Positions 12,794-24,044 of a DNA stretch of 64,000 bases are shown here, one piece after another. The notes under the pieces are model-generated. The model did not search any database and was not told the DNA's origin. It saw only the letters and a program-made list of their open reading frames with translations. The first letter of the stretch is position 1. The number at the start of each line of letters is the position of its first letter. The position numbers and the translations under genes were made by a program. Source of the DNA: Cheiracanthium punctorium (Eukaryota; Arthropoda; Arachnida; Araneae; Cheiracanthiidae); NCBI GenBank assembly GCA_038373885.1, contig JAWZYV010016922.1, positions 434,001 through 498,000 on the forward strand, in the 5' to 3' direction.

Positions 12794-13738
12794 CTAGATT
12801 CTTTTATATTTCTGTTGATGTTAAAATTGATTCAGCGTGGTTTCCGGTAAGAGGTGTGTGGGATGCAGTTAATCGTATATTTACAATTACTTTTGATGAA
12901 GTTAATCACACATTTATGAGTACTTCTGATTTCCCTTTACCTATTCTATATGTAATACTCTTGCCATTTTAAATCTCCCATCTGTCAATAATGCTATTTA
13001 ACTGTTTCTTAATTTACTTTGGTTTTAGCCTTTGTAATGCATTTTGTTGGCGTCTGTAGTCTGTGAATATATTTAATTTTCTTCCTTTCCCACAGGATTA
13101 CAATAATTTTGTCTAGGCTACAAAAACTATATTCTGATCACCCCTGTGGCGAGTCCCATTTAAATTTTGCCAAACATGTAGACAGCCTAACATTTCTTTT
13201 CATTTTTTCAACCTGGCGATTTATTTGGCGACCGCCCCTTTTAGAACTTTGCTGTTACAGCACAGTGTGTTATCTAAACAATATGTTCTTGATGTACACT
13301 TGTGAAAATTGTATCATGAACTATATTTGTGTATACATGAAAAACAACCCAAACATTCAAACTGTACTTTAGTAATATGTCAGGCTGCAAAATGGAAATT
13401 TATATTTTTTATTTATATTTATTATTTTGTATTATACATTGTGACCAAGAAGTATTAAAATACATATTGAAACGTAAGTATAAGGAATTCGCACAAAATT
13501 TGTATGCAATGTTCATTTTAATGTTTCAGTATTTTACTCCCTACATTCCTCTTTTTTGTTCATAGATATTTATTGATTTTGAGATCTTGTTATAAATAAA
13601 CTGTAGAGTGTTTGTGCAAGTGTTATTTGATTTTTAAGCATAAACAAAATTATTAGTCCTACCTTTGTAAAGTGACCACCTGTATAAGGTGACCAGTTTT
13701 GTCGTTCCGAGGGTGGTCACATTAGGCAGGTTCCACTG
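12794..13738. mobile_element. pogo/Tigger-like element, left-truncated copy
   Basis: Begins abruptly at CTAGATTCTTTTATATTTCT, equivalent to position 10817 of the full copy, and runs to the same right terminus, GGCAGGTTCCACTG followed by TA. The left ~390 bases are missing. The two copies differ by scattered substitutions and small indels only, so they are fairly young relative to other repeats here. Confidence 0.8.
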
Positions 13739-13826
13739 TACCACCAAAAGTCTTAAAAAAAAACGTTGCACTCTGCAGACGACAATATTTAATGAAGAAA
13801 GTGAAATAACAAACACGGAGATAATA

Positions 13827-13995
13827 TTGGGTTGGCAAAAAAGTTATTGCGTTTTTTTTCATGAAGTTCAAACTGATAAGTTTTCAAATAAACTTTGAAT
13901 CATGAAAGCATTCTTCAACTTCGGTCACAGCTGAAAGACGGAAGGGCTTGTCTGATGAAGACCGACCAAAGAAGTTATGGAGCCACGGGTCATTA
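13827..13995 (+). mobile_element. mariner relic (5' end)
   Basis: After TA the sequence TTGGGTTGGCAAAAAAGTTA is a typical terminus of irritans/mellifera-type mariners, followed by TTGCG and a T run. About 110 bases on, the plus strand can be read as a Ser-Asp-Glu-Asp-Arg-Pro-Lys-Lys stretch, reminiscent of the N-terminal region of mariner transposases. The rest is lost. Confidence 0.55.
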
Positions 13996-14079
13996 AGACC
14001 ACTGACTAAATATTCTAATTTCTACCTCTGATAATCTCAGTACAAAAAGCTTTAATAGTCTAAGATCCGGTATTAGAAA

Positions 14080-14500
14080 TATATACCCTCATCTGTTATT
14101 TAATAATGATAAAGAACATATGCTAGATAATGTATCCATTGATACATCGCAAATAGGTTGCCTAACTAAATCGCGTACTGATGATATTAAATAGTTAAAT
14201 TTTTAATTAAATTTTTTCGATCAACTCCCCTCATCTGTTATTTATGAAAATCGAGCATTAGTTGAGAGAATATGCCCCGACGAATTGAAAAAATATGGGT
14301 TGCCTACTTTCTCCTCTGCCCAACTATGGAGTTGCCAGGTACAAATAAGCGAGTAAACTTTGTTAATATACCCTCATCTGTAATTCAATCGAACTATGCA
14401 TCAAACGAAAGTTTATTTTATTCCCAATCCAACCGTAGTAGGTTGCCTTATCAAAAAGTTAGCTGAATCCATGGTTGCCTAGATATTTAGAGTAAAATTT
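14080..14500 (+). repeat. Degenerate ~150-bp tandem repeat
   Basis: CCTCATCTGTTATTTA (14086, 14231, variant 14391) and GGTTGCCT (14157, 14299, 14439) recur together at intervals of about 145-160 bases, giving roughly three diverged tandem units. The 64-codon frame across it is not credible as a gene. Confidence 0.5.
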
Positions 14501-14636
14501 GCCAGGTTTTGAGACATTTCGCAATATTTGCTTCTCTTGAAAGCATTATATGCTACTAAATTTGAGGATTTGCGGTTTTTTTAGACTCTGTGAATTTTAA
14601 GTATGCGTGATATGACGTCATACTGTAAGGTCAATT

Positions 14637-14855
14637 TTGCGATTTTTTTATACTTTTTTAGCAACCTCTAGCGATTTATGTAAAGACGTTTCTGGCAACA
14701 CTCACTTCGAGCAGTATTTGTCTCAGCATGAATCACATCCTGAGATTCTGGATGAACTTTTACAGATTTCGAAGGATGAAATTGTAAGCGTTGTTGCTTA
14801 CCAAACTGACTTACCTGAAATGCTGGGTAAAATCGTAGATGGGTACAAGGAATAG
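14637..14855 (+). pseudogene. Exon-like ORF of unknown origin
   Basis: A strong 3' splice-site pattern (TTTTTTTATACTTTTTTAG at about 14643) precedes an open frame ending in TAG at 14853. The frame reads like ordinary protein: mixed polar residues, with SQHESHPEILDELLQISKD and LPEMLGKIVDGY. It has no ATG, so if real it is a terminal exon, possibly of the decayed gene that follows at 15071. I do not recognise the protein. Confidence 0.3.
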
Positions 14856-14984
14856 CACGAAAAAAAAAAAAAAAAAAAACTTTGCTCGGTGAGCACAGAA
14901 AGATGGCTCAATACTATCTCCAGTACTGCGAATTCATTAATTTGTTTCTTCAATTTTCAAGAAGCATCCAGTACAGTGATTTTG

Positions 14985-15046
14985 AGCACTCTATTACACT
15001 CTATTTACAACACTCTATTACACTCTATTTACGACACTCTATTTAG
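14985..15046. repeat. Short tandem CACTCTATT repeat
   Basis: CACTCTAT(T) followed by ACA, TACAA or TACGA recurs five times in about 60 bases. Low-complexity expansion, no coding role. Confidence 0.7.
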
Positions 15047-15070
15047 AACATATCCAATTTGTTCTTTTCA

Positions 15071-15939
15071 TTGAACCAGACAAATTATGCCAGATGTTCC
15101 ATTATGTACGTCAGTAATCTTATGGAGGCGCAGAACAATAATTCGCGGGTGATATCTGAATTTAGACGAGGATCATTTAGTATCCGACGTACCAAATCTG
15201 GTTTCTCTCGATTACCTATTGACTTAACGTTAGAACAGACCATTAATGCTAATGCTTCACGTCAGTTAACACATAATTTTGCCGCAGAGTCCATATCAGC
15301 CCAACAGAGACAGTCGGTCAGAAGAAGTCGGTCTATCGCAAAAAAGATGATACCAGTCGTGCCTTCAGGGCCTGATTTCCGGGAGGGCATTCAGGGCAAG
15401 CACCCCGGCCCCCTACAAAAACGGGACCCCAAATTGTTCTTTTAAGTTTAAAAATCTGCACATTTTTGAAAAGTTTTCGAAAAAAGGGGCCCTCAATGAA
15501 GCTTTTGCCTAGAGCCCCGAACTCTGCAAATCGGACCCTGCTTGCCTTGCAGAAAAGTCGAATCGAAAAGGATAACGAAAGTCTTCAGACTAAAGAAATA
15601 CACTGAATCCCTCCGTTGAGAGTATCGATAAAAAATTTATGTTTATTCTTAATATTTCAACTGGTAAGGCAGCATCTTCTGAAGTTAGTGATTTTCTAAT
15701 CAACATTAAGTCTGTTGGAAATCAACAAAAATTGACGTTTATTTCAGGGAAGGTTCGAAAACCCGATAAAGCGTAACAACATTCTGAATTTCGCTTCACA
15801 GTCCGCCGTCAAAGCTCAAACCAACAAATATAAAAGTAAAAAGGCCGTTCTTAAATGGAAAGAGACATCTTTGGCTGATTACTTGCGATTAGTATTGAGA
15901 AAGACATCAACATGGAGTACTGCTCAACGTTTCCGTTAG
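15071..15939 (+). pseudogene. Decayed repeat-associated gene (NYAR ... LEQTIN ... PIKK family)
   Basis: Three plus-strand segments, in order but in shifted frames, resemble an uncharacterised protein family that I recall as scattered near transposons in many invertebrate genomes. Segment 1 (about 15071-15357) has QTNYARCS, FRRGSFSIRR and LPIDLTLEQTINANA; the family pattern is NYARYL ... F.V.R ... DL.LEQTIN. Segment 2 (15549-15602) reads EKSRIEKD. Segment 3 (about 15645-15939) has STGKAASSEVSDFLI and then, in another frame, NPIKRNNILNFAS. Stops, frameshifts and a hAT MITE (15366-15540) disable it. The family resemblance comes from memory and was not searched. The biochemical role is unknown. 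Confidence 0.55.
15366..15540. mobile_element. hAT-like MITE H2, copy 2, inside pseudogene
   Basis: Starts CAGGGCCTGATTTCCGGGAG and ends CAAATCGGACCCTG; flanked by CGTGCCTT and CTTGCCTT (7 of 8 bases identical). It shares its ends and the AATGAAGCTTTTGCC region with the element at 6317-6999. It interrupts the decayed gene at 15071-15939. Confidence 0.8.
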
Positions 15940-17570
15940 CGCCTGTGCCGCCTGCTCTTTTCTGGTGTACTGGTGAGTTGCTAAAAACTGACGTGATTTT
16001 TTTTTCCAGTATAGAGAAAGTTTAGTAAAAAAAAAAAAAAGGTTTTTACTTTCTTTTGAAGCTCTCAGCCTTAGGGAAGAATCGAACTCGCAACTGTCCG
16101 CTCACTGTGGGATTCTATGATTAATAACCTGATTCTCTTAGATGTAGTGATCTCTAACTTACACGCCTTTTCATTATATGTGACTTTCGGTTATATGCCG
16201 AATTTCCATTTCACAAGCTGCATGGTGTATGATTTTAATATAGTGTACAGTGAAACGAGCTATACTTGACCCTCAGAAAACAATTATAGAAGAACGTTAA
16301 TCAGCGGTGTATCGAATTCATTATTTTTAGTACTTCTAAAAAGTGATGATATAACGTGAAAAAAAAAAAAAAAAAAAAAAACTGGAATTTGTATCCACAG
16401 CCCGTAATGTATAAAAATTCAGGAATTGTATTTTTAGCCAGTTTTTGGTAAAATGACACTTTAGAAATTAATCATGATTTATTTATTTTTTGGAGGGGGG
16501 GGGGAGGGTCAATTTTGTATTCACGCGGACTTCAGTGTAAGGGGGCTCCCGAGTCGTGCCTGTAATCAATTTTTTTTTTCTAAATCGGGCCTTGTTAACT
16601 GCTCAGTATCTCGTAAAAACTTATACAACTCCACCACCCTCGAAAGCAACGGAGGAATAATTCGAAAGCCGGACAGAGATTATTATTTTTTTCTTCTTCT
16701 TCTTGTCAGAATGTCAGTCAAGTCAGTACGAAGCACGCACTCTCAAAACTGTGCCGATATAAAAATTATTACGCATGTCATACCCTCTAACCAGGTGCTG
16801 TAAACAGCGTAGTCGAGTAGTGTTCTGCAGTTTTGACAGACGATATCTCACAGCACATTTCATGCACCCTCAACTCGGCAAACTCGCCACCCTCCAGTGA
16901 AATCGCTTACAAACGAAATGTTTTCTTTTCGAGTAATCTGTCACTTGGCTGCAGTTCACGCAAACGTAATCGCAGAGGAACTTCCGGAATTTCACGGAAC
17001 CAGCCTTACCTGGATTTCCGCGACATGAATTCTTGGAGGGGTCCCAATTCATCTTCCCTTTTATGTGTCGTAACTTTCAATAGAGGAGGAAATAAATTTA
17101 TTGTTATTGTCCCTTTGCACTTTTTTTTCAATAAGCAGCATGCGAGTGTTAAGCGATTTAGAAGTAAATCGTCCTCGAAGAAAAAGCCCATTGTTCAGAG
17201 TGAATGTCGTCTTCGTTTATTTTATAGTGCTTTTAACTTTAAGAAATAAATTGAAACTTTCGATTAAAAAATAGTCAGTGATGTAAAAAAGCGGACGTGG
17301 CAGCAACAAAACTGCGCTCTTCTTTTCTCTTAGTAAAAGTGACCAATCGTCCCCTATTATACGGGACAGTACCACTTTTTGGGTTTTTGTCCCGTATTTA
17401 AAAGCAGTCCCGTACTTTCATCCCTGTGATAACCTCCAGAAAATAGCCGTTCTGTGATAAAATTTTCGATTTTAAGGGCCATCCAATTTCTTTCTTTCTT
17501 TGTTTCTTTAATTTTTTTTTTTTTTTTTTTTTTTTGCAAAGAACCGCGAAAAGTGAAATCTGTGCAAGTA
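15940..17570. other. No supported gene; repeat debris
   Basis: Holds poly(A), poly(T) and G runs, a hAT-terminus-like TAAATCGGGCCTTG near 16588, and at about 17333 AAAAGTGACCAATCGTCCC, a diverged TAAGGTGACC-type end. A 138-codon plus-strand frame (16833-17249) lacks an ATG at its start and has a low-complexity Ser/Arg/Lys tail. I do not call it a gene. Confidence 0.4.
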
Positions 17571-17576
17571 GGGGGT

Positions 17577-20037
17577 GATCCGGTTAAGCGGAAATCCGGT
17601 TAAAGCGGTTAATGAAAAATTATATATCTAGCTGAAGTACCCGTAGTGCCGTCGTTGACGGGTTAGTACATAATGCAAATTTTCCAAAAAGCTTGAATCT
17701 TCGTCAGCATTGTAGGTGTATAAAGAATGGAAATAGTATATTAGCAATAGTATAGAAATAAAAATTATATTTTCTGTGTATTGTTAAAGGATTATAGTTG
17801 CGGAGTAGCAAAGTGATCAGTAAATTTGATTATTAGAGAGAACTTCTTTCTATTTTAAAAAATCAAATTTCATTCTGGTTGAATGCGTTTTTCAAGTCAA
17901 GAGGTCATTCCTAACCTGTAAGTAAATTTTGTTTGATTCACTATAGATATTTTAAAATTATTCCTCGAAAACATTTTACGCAATTTTTACAAAATCTAAA
18001 AAAACAAATAAACGTTTAAAAAATTTATTTAAATTTTTCAAAAAAAAAATTCCTCTTTTTGTTGTTTTAGCCGTTGCTGATCATGTTGCTAAAGTTCATT
18101 GTATTCTCTTAATCCATTTTTAAGGAATGCGAGAACAAGCATTTATACCATTTTCACAAAATCCCAAAATCTATGAAATATTTAAAACTGCTTTGGCATC
18201 TGGAGTTCAAATTAACTTGCATCTAACGTAATTCCAAATTTTATTCTATTTCATTCCCATTTTTCAGAAACAGTTCAAACATGTACTGAATTTTCATAAA
18301 ATCTCAAAATCTATTTTTTTTTAAATTTCAAATACTTTCAAAAATTTCAAAGACGCAAAGAATTCAAGCGACCACTAGTGAAGATAACTAAATTTTATTT
18401 CACTCGCTTCAGTGGTTTATATGTAATCTATAAATATTTTCATATTTTGAACAATTTTTGCAAAATCTCAAAATCTCATCAAAATTTTTAAACAATTTGA
18501 CACCAGTTTTAGTTCATTGTCCACCTATCATGTCACTCAATTTCATTTCATTCGTTTCCGTAATTTTTACGTGGTGCGTGAGCATAAATGTAAGCGGTTT
18601 GAAACGATTTTCCTAAAATCTCAAAATCTAATCAAGATTTTCAAAAACTTTGACGCCTGTATTTTAAGTTGAATGACCACCTATTATGTCACTTAATTTC
18701 ATTTCATTCGCTTTAGTCGTTATTGCGTGATGCGCGAACAAAAATTACTCTTTGAAACAATTTTCACGAAAATCACAGAATCTAATGAAACAAAACAAAA
18801 TTGACTCCTATAGTTTAAGATGAGAGACCACTTATCATGCCACTCAATTTCATTTCATTCGCTTCAGTTATTTTTAAGTGATGTGCGAACATCAATGTAA
18901 GCAGTTTGAAACGATTTTCGAAAAATCTCAAAATCTATTCAAATTTCTTAAAAATTTGACACCCATATTTTAAATTGAATGACTACCTATTATGTCACCA
19001 AATTTCATTTCATTCGCTTTAGTCGTTATTACGTGATGCGTGAAAAAATTTACGCAGTTTGAAATGATTTTCAAAAATCTCAAAATTTTTAAAAATTCGA
19101 CACCTATAGTTTGAGTTGAGTCACCACCTATTACGATACCGAATTTCGTATCATTTGCTTGTGTCTGTATTACATGATACGCGAACATAAGTGTATATGC
19201 AGTTTGAAACTGTTTTCGCAAAATCTCAAAACCTAATCAAATTTTTTTTTTTAAATCGACGCCTATAGTTTAAGTTCAGTGACCACTTATCATGTCACCA
19301 AATTTCGTTCATTCGTTTTCGTTGTTATTACGTGATGCGCGAACAAAAATTTACGCAGTTTGAAACAATTTTTGCAAAATCCCAAAATCTAATCAAGGTT
19401 TTTTAAAAATTCAAGGCCCATATTTTAAGTTGAGTGACTACCTATCATGTCACGAAATTTCATTTTATTCGCTTCAGTCGTTTTTACGAGATGCGCGAAC
19501 AAAAAAAGCGTCACGTACAGAATGACAAACTTTTTTTTTTTGGGGGGGGGGGGTCGTACTGGACTCCCAGGTGCTTGAAAAAGAAATCGCAAATTTTTTG
19601 AATTCCAAGTAATGTACAGACAAAAGTCTAATTTTATTTATATAAATTGATGAAACTGTATTATAAGAAATGTTTTAAGTTATTGCAAAAGTTTTACAAG
19701 CAGGATGAAAGTTTTAAAAACACCAGTCATTTTTTTTTTTTTTTTCTGCTGAATACTAAAAGTTTTCGATAACTTAAAGAAAATGGAGAAACTTTGCAGT
19801 AGCACAGTTCAGTACACTGTGCAGTAGCAACTGCGTAGTAGCTTCTTGTTCTACATAGAATAAAGCTTTTTTCCAATGCTTTTGCTCCATATGAATGCTA
19901 TATGACGGAGGTCAGTGTCAGTCATTATCGGAAATTTTTCATTTTTTATAAACTTTTTTCTTATTATTTAAATCAAATACGGCCGGTTAAAGCGGAGATT
20001 CGGTTAAACAGAGGCCGGTTAGCAGAGAGTCTACTGT
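17577..20037. mobile_element. pogo-like relic (CGGTTAA-rich ends)
   Basis: The right end, CAGAGAGTCTACTG followed by TA, is a pogo-type terminus preceded by repeated CGGTTAAA words. Similar CCGGTTAA words occur at 17580-17612 in the same orientation. The relic is split by the 2-kb repeat at 17628-19646. The left terminus is not present. Confidence 0.45.
17628..19646 (+). mobile_element. Element T with ~155-bp internal tandem units, copy 1
   Basis: Begins CTAGCTGAAGTACCCG and ends ATTTTATTTATATAAA, as does the copy at 38705-40032. Its body is a degenerate tandem array: TTTCATTTCATTCGCTT(C/T)AG recurs near 18705, 18856, 19010, 19151, 19309 and 19466, with AAAATCTCAAAATCTAAT between. Upstream units are more diverged. 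A short stem (ACCCG...CGGGT) closes the 5' end. No ORF. The class is uncertain (Helitron-like or a retroelement tail). Copy 2 shows no target duplication. Confidence 0.7.
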
Positions 20038-20440
20038 ATGTGTGCGTGAATGGCAATGCTATAATCTACTGAACATAGATTTGCATTAAAAATTAATTCC
20101 AAATTTAAGCACTGTTATTTTTGTAAATTTTAGCATCACCCCTACTCCACCCCAAACGACTTACGTGAGTGTCTCGTGTTTGAAGTTCAGAAATTAGGGT
20201 TACCTTATCTTAGTAAGAATGACAATGATTATTTCGTTTGTATGGCCATTCTTAAAATTTCTTTAGAATGACCGTTTCGATTGGTTTCTGTAGTGAGGGT
20301 TCATATGTAAACGAAATATCCTCACGGATTCAGGTAGTTGTTGTAATTGAGAGTTTCTACTTGGGGTTTCTGACTACAATCTCGAAGATGGCCTTTTACC
20401 CCTGAGTATCCATTTAACATTTATTTAATTCCAAATAACA
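19650..20440. other. No recognised gene
   Basis: Apart from the pogo-type end near 20037, this is AT-rich sequence with no supported feature. Confidence 0.5.
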
Positions 20441-20443
20441 TTT

Positions 20444-20575
20444 ATTAACAAACAGGACTACAATGGGACAAACACAAACATCCATGCCCGTACCAGGATT
20501 CGAACCCGGACCCAAAGGATGGTACGTAGTAGGGCGCGCTAGCCACTACACCGCCTGGGCGGCGCATTTAGGTTC
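20444..20575 (-). repeat. tRNA-derived SINE
   Basis: On the minus strand: A-box-like GTGTAGTGGCTAG, then GGGTTCGAATCCTGG, a near-perfect B-box. The acceptor stem (GCCGCCC against GGGC) does not extend properly and there is no tRNA 3' end, so this is a SINE head, not a working tRNA gene. Confidence 0.6.
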
Positions 20576-20984
20576 TAAGGACAGTGATTCAGAACAAATA
20601 TTTCAGCGTATAATTGACTGTAGCCTGTTCGTTCTCTTTGTTGCAGGGACTCGAAGGTAGCGATTCTCCCTTCTGCACCCAGGAACTTTTCTTAGAAATA
20701 ACGGGCAGCTGAGGTACCCGAGAATTCCACACAACATTGCATCAAACTACCAGGAACTTTACTGAACAACTCAGAAACGTTCCACTGACGTGTATTTCAG
20801 TCCTTGGGTTCCGTATAGTAAATTGTCCAATAAAGTTCTTGGTATTTTTATTTAGCGTTCCTCGGAATTTTAGGGCATCTCAGCCGCCCATTATTTTCAA
20901 GGAATGTTCCCGGATTTTTTCTAGTGTTGCTCATTTTTAGATTAAATGCGTGTTTTTTAGTCGAATCGTGACAGCAGTATTCAT

Positions 20985-21240
20985 AGAAGCCTCACCATGG
21001 CACAGTGGTTATGTCACTGGAAACGGTAGACGGGCGAAGTGTGAAGGTCCCGGGATCGGGTCCTATCGCACGTCCGTCGACCTCACCGTTCGGAGTTTTC
21101 CATGGTTTCTTTCGAAACTTAGCGTAAATACTGGTTAGGACCACTTAGAAAGACCCCACGGAGGACATCCCCCTTGTGTTGTCCTACTGACGGGATTCGA
21201 GCCAAGCACACAAATCCGATATACGTGTTCACAACAACAA
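20985..21240 (+). repeat. tRNA-derived SINE family A
   Basis: Head TGGCACAGTGGTTATG (A-box) and GGGATCGGGTCC (decayed B-box), then the shared body with GGAGTTTTCCATGGTTT, AACTTAGCGTAAATACTGG and a ribosomal-like GGGATTCGAGCC. Closely matches 47243-47505 (+) and 22965-23225 (-). Confidence 0.8.
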
Positions 21241-21639
21241 CAACATATTCATAGAAGAACGGGTTAAAGAAAATAAAAGTTTTCAGATGGGAATTTTTAC
21301 CAACTGTATGGTATTTGTGAGGGTCCCATAATTTCCAAGGAATGTTCCTGTGCGTTTTACAGTGCATTCTTGAATACTGGCATGAGTCTTTGAATGCCCC
21401 TACTGCAGCTTTGCAACAGAAGCTTTTAAAAATCCGTGACGGGAAGCAGCGATGACATACAGAGGAAGGAACCGCTGTCGTCGTAACCTTGCAAAGATGG
21501 GAGAAGACAGGTTAAATGCTTTTTTTTACTTGCGACGATCTCGCATTGGAAATCGGCACACCCTTACAAGCATTGCCCATAACAGATGTTCTACCTGACA
21601 TATTCTAGACTGGATACGCTACTGAAAATAATACTTTAT

Positions 21640-21805
21640 CAGGGGCGTAGCCAGAAATTTTTCAAGGGGGGGGGGTTACGACTACTGCAATTCACATATA
21701 TGCATACCTGTGTGTGATGAGGGAGTGAAGAATATACATTTTGTATGGTAAAAAATTCCTCATGGGGCGGGGGGGGGGGTTATACCCCCCTTGGCTACGC
21801 CCCTG
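21640..21805. mobile_element. hAT-type MITE CAGGGGCGTAGCC
   Basis: Ends CAGGGGCGTAGCC and GGCTACGCCCCTG are perfect 13-base inverted repeats, a common hAT terminus. Long G runs occur just inside each end. Matches 28811-28971 in inverted orientation. No target duplication visible. Confidence 0.75.
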
Positions 21806-22482
21806 AGTGCGTGTGCTGCTACTAACGTATTATTAAACAGTTCACTCCCATCATTGTTGCAAAGATGCTACGGCAAAAAATGCCCCTTTTGTGTCCATTT
21901 TTCTGCATGCGTTCACTCGTGAACAGTGTGCTACAACAGACTTTCAAAGACACACGGCGGGAAGCAACGGCAGACACTGAAGGGGGGGGGGCGCTGTTAT
22001 TGCGTTTTTACATGATGGGAATAAGAGTGAGCAAAGAAAAGCCAAAAAGTTACAAAAATATTTGTATTAAATGATTCCTTTGGGAAAAATCTATAAGAGT
22101 TCTTCTGTTTGATCCTGTAAAAGAGCTATTATTAATGCTACAATCCAATTCCGTATTTAAAAAAAAGTTATTAAAATGGGGAAAATTTGCTATGGGGAAA
22201 ATTCGGAATATGTCACTTGATTTTTGTGTAAATAAAATTTATTTTACCCTAGATTAAGAGAGAGAAATATAATACCACACGTATTTCTCTGTGACCGAAG
22301 AACAAATGTTGTTAGTCCTAATTGGTTCGTTTGGCTAAGGATTTATAATCGTTTTTGTGAAGAGAGGAAGGACTCTAAATTTGTCATGTTCGTTTAAACG
22401 AACTTTCGGGTTTATGACATCATCCAAAACTTGTCCGCAACGTACCTCACCTTATGTTAGTAAACTGATCAACTTGTGCCAT

Positions 22483-22822
22483 TCATAGATATAGGAATCT
22501 CTACATTGAGCATAACGAGAATAAGCTTGTTGCCACCAAATGTTAGCCATAATAGTGGCATGCGCATGCGCATGCGCAGAATGGCAATAACTTAAATTAT
22601 AATGGTCTTTTCAATCATTTTAGAACGATCTGTATTTTAAAAAGTACTCGTATCGAAATATTTTCCCTCGAACTTATTTATTGTTCTGAAGTATTGCAAC
22701 GAATGTTCTATTTTACATCGACGGCAACCATGATAGTGGCAGAAATGGGGTGCGTTTTTGGCAACAAAAAGCACACGATTAGGAACATTGGATGAGCAAT
22801 CTAGGTATTCCTAAATCTATGG
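22483..22822. repeat. Dispersed TIR repeat R1, copy 2
   Basis: Homologous to 451-782. The ends pair imperfectly: TCATAGATATAGGAATCTCT against the complement of the closing CTAGGTATTCCTAAATCTAT. GCATGC repeats near 22560 are expanded relative to copy 1. Confidence 0.65.
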
Positions 22823-22964
22823 TGCCATTAGTTTGGGTGCTGAAACTGGAACAGGTGTCATTGGTGACTCTAGTTTCTTTCGAGTTTATGAACGACTTCA
22901 GTTCATTTAGTTTCGTTGCTTAGGTGACACGTACGTTTATCAGAACGTCCTTGGTGGTTCTTGT

Positions 22965-23225
22965 CATTGTGAACACATACACGTATATCGGATTTGTGTG
23001 CTTGGCTCGAAGCCGCTTATAAATCCTCGTCAGAAGGACAACACAAGGGGAGTGCTCTCCGTAGGGGGTCTTTCTAAGGGGTCCTAACCCGCATTTACGC
23101 TCGAAGAAAACCATGAAAACTCCGAACGGTTAGGTCGACGGACGCTCGATGGGACTCGAACCCGGGACCTTCACACTTCGCCTATCTACCATTTCCAGTG
23201 GCATAACCACTGTGCCATGGTGAGG
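22965..23225 (-). repeat. tRNA-derived SINE family A
   Basis: The complement of GGGACTCGAACCCGGGACC (B-box) near 23153 and of ACCACTGTGCCATGG (A-box) near 23210 mark the head; the body with CTTTCTAAGGGGTCCTAACC lies towards 22965. It interrupts an older sequence related to the GGCTGCATTCG family (ACTTCAGTTCATTTAGTTTCG at 22893). Confidence 0.8.
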
Positions 23226-23261
23226 TACGTCCTTTTTAGAATTGTAAACAAAGTATCGTGG

Positions 23262-23460
23262 AGCTGGTGGCTTGGAGGTTAAAGACCTGTCCACCTCTAC
23301 GCTGATTGCTTAAGCCTACTGTCCTGGGTTCGATTTCCACTCATTCCCAGATTGTTTAAATTCCCTTTCTCTGTGCTAATGAAAACTGTCATTGTGTTGT
23401 CCACTTCATTGGACGAGGATTTACAAGCGAGTTCTCGAAACCAAACAAACACATCCGAAA
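23262..23460 (+). repeat. tRNA-derived SINE family B
   Basis: Head: GGTGGCTTGGAGGTTAAAG (A-box) and GGGTTCGATTTCC (B-box, 23336). Tail: GTCATTGTGTTGTCCACTTC then GACGAGGATTTACAAGCG. Other copies at 34920, 35355, 37130 and 54640. It sits 40 bases downstream of a family-A SINE of opposite orientation. Confidence 0.8.
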
Positions 23461-23961
23461 AAATTGTTCCGAATACAACAACAAATAAACTATAGAAAAC
23501 TGGATCAGCTGGATCCTGTCTCAGCTGATTCAGTTTTCTAATAACTGCTTCCAGTTGACTTTAAGAACAATTATCAATTGTCTTAAAACTGAGAGTATAA
23601 GAATGCCTAAAACTAAAATTAGTTACATGAGTAGCACTGGTTGAGCATTTAGAAATCTGCCTTCAAAGCTCTCTTATTTTAATATCTCGTTCATACTTCG
23701 CAAATTATCGATTTTTCTGGTAATGTACGGAGATTACGTCAATGTGATATCACAAATGCGAACATTCATTCAATTGAAAAAGGCAAAAGAGAGCTGCTAA
23801 TCTTCAAAAACTTTAAGTTTTGCAGTGGCAGACTTAAATTAGCCAACCTCTACCAAACTTTTGTTTGCTGTCTGCTGTTCGCTGTCTGTATTAGACTACT
23901 GTTTGCTTAAGAAACAACTGTCAAAGCTAGTTGAAGTTTGAGTTGATTTTTTTCTTACAAA

Positions 23962-24000
23962 CTATACCGAGCATTAACAAGTGAATGACAGCAGTTTTAC
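23962..24000 (+). promoter_or_regulatory. Possible core promoter of sHSP-1
   Basis: A TATA-like CTATACC at 23962 is followed 30 bases on by GCAGTTTT, close to an arthropod-type initiator (TCAGT). This would give a 5' leader of about 50 bases. I looked for arrays of inverted nGAAn heat-shock elements upstream and found none convincing, so heat induction is not shown by the sequence. Confidence 0.3.
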
Positions 24001-24044
24001 AGCAAACATATTACATTTGATTCGTAATATCCGTGTCTAGAAAT

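Noticed and set aside
10815..13740. Segmental duplication of a host gene region
   Set aside because: The copies end at a TA-flanked CAGTGGAACCT terminus, so they are two insertions of one transposon family.
16833..17249. 138-codon plus-strand open frame
   Set aside because: No ATG at its start, no recognisable domain, and a low-complexity tail.
17850..19500. CRISPR-like repeat array
   Set aside because: The ~155-bp units are degenerate across their whole length with no unique spacers, in a eukaryotic transposon context.
20444..20575. Functional tRNA gene
   Set aside because: A- and B-boxes are good, but the acceptor stem does not pair; the same holds for 2373, 40588 and 52968.
23490..23542. 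Inverted repeat TAGAAAACTGGATCAGCTG / CAGCTGATTCAGTTTTCTA
   Set aside because: Real but short; part of an old repeat related to 26280, with no independent function suggested.
24033..24044. Four extra N-terminal codons of sHSP-1
   Set aside because: They would begin at GTG; the ATG at 24045 has a suitable context and gives a normal length.
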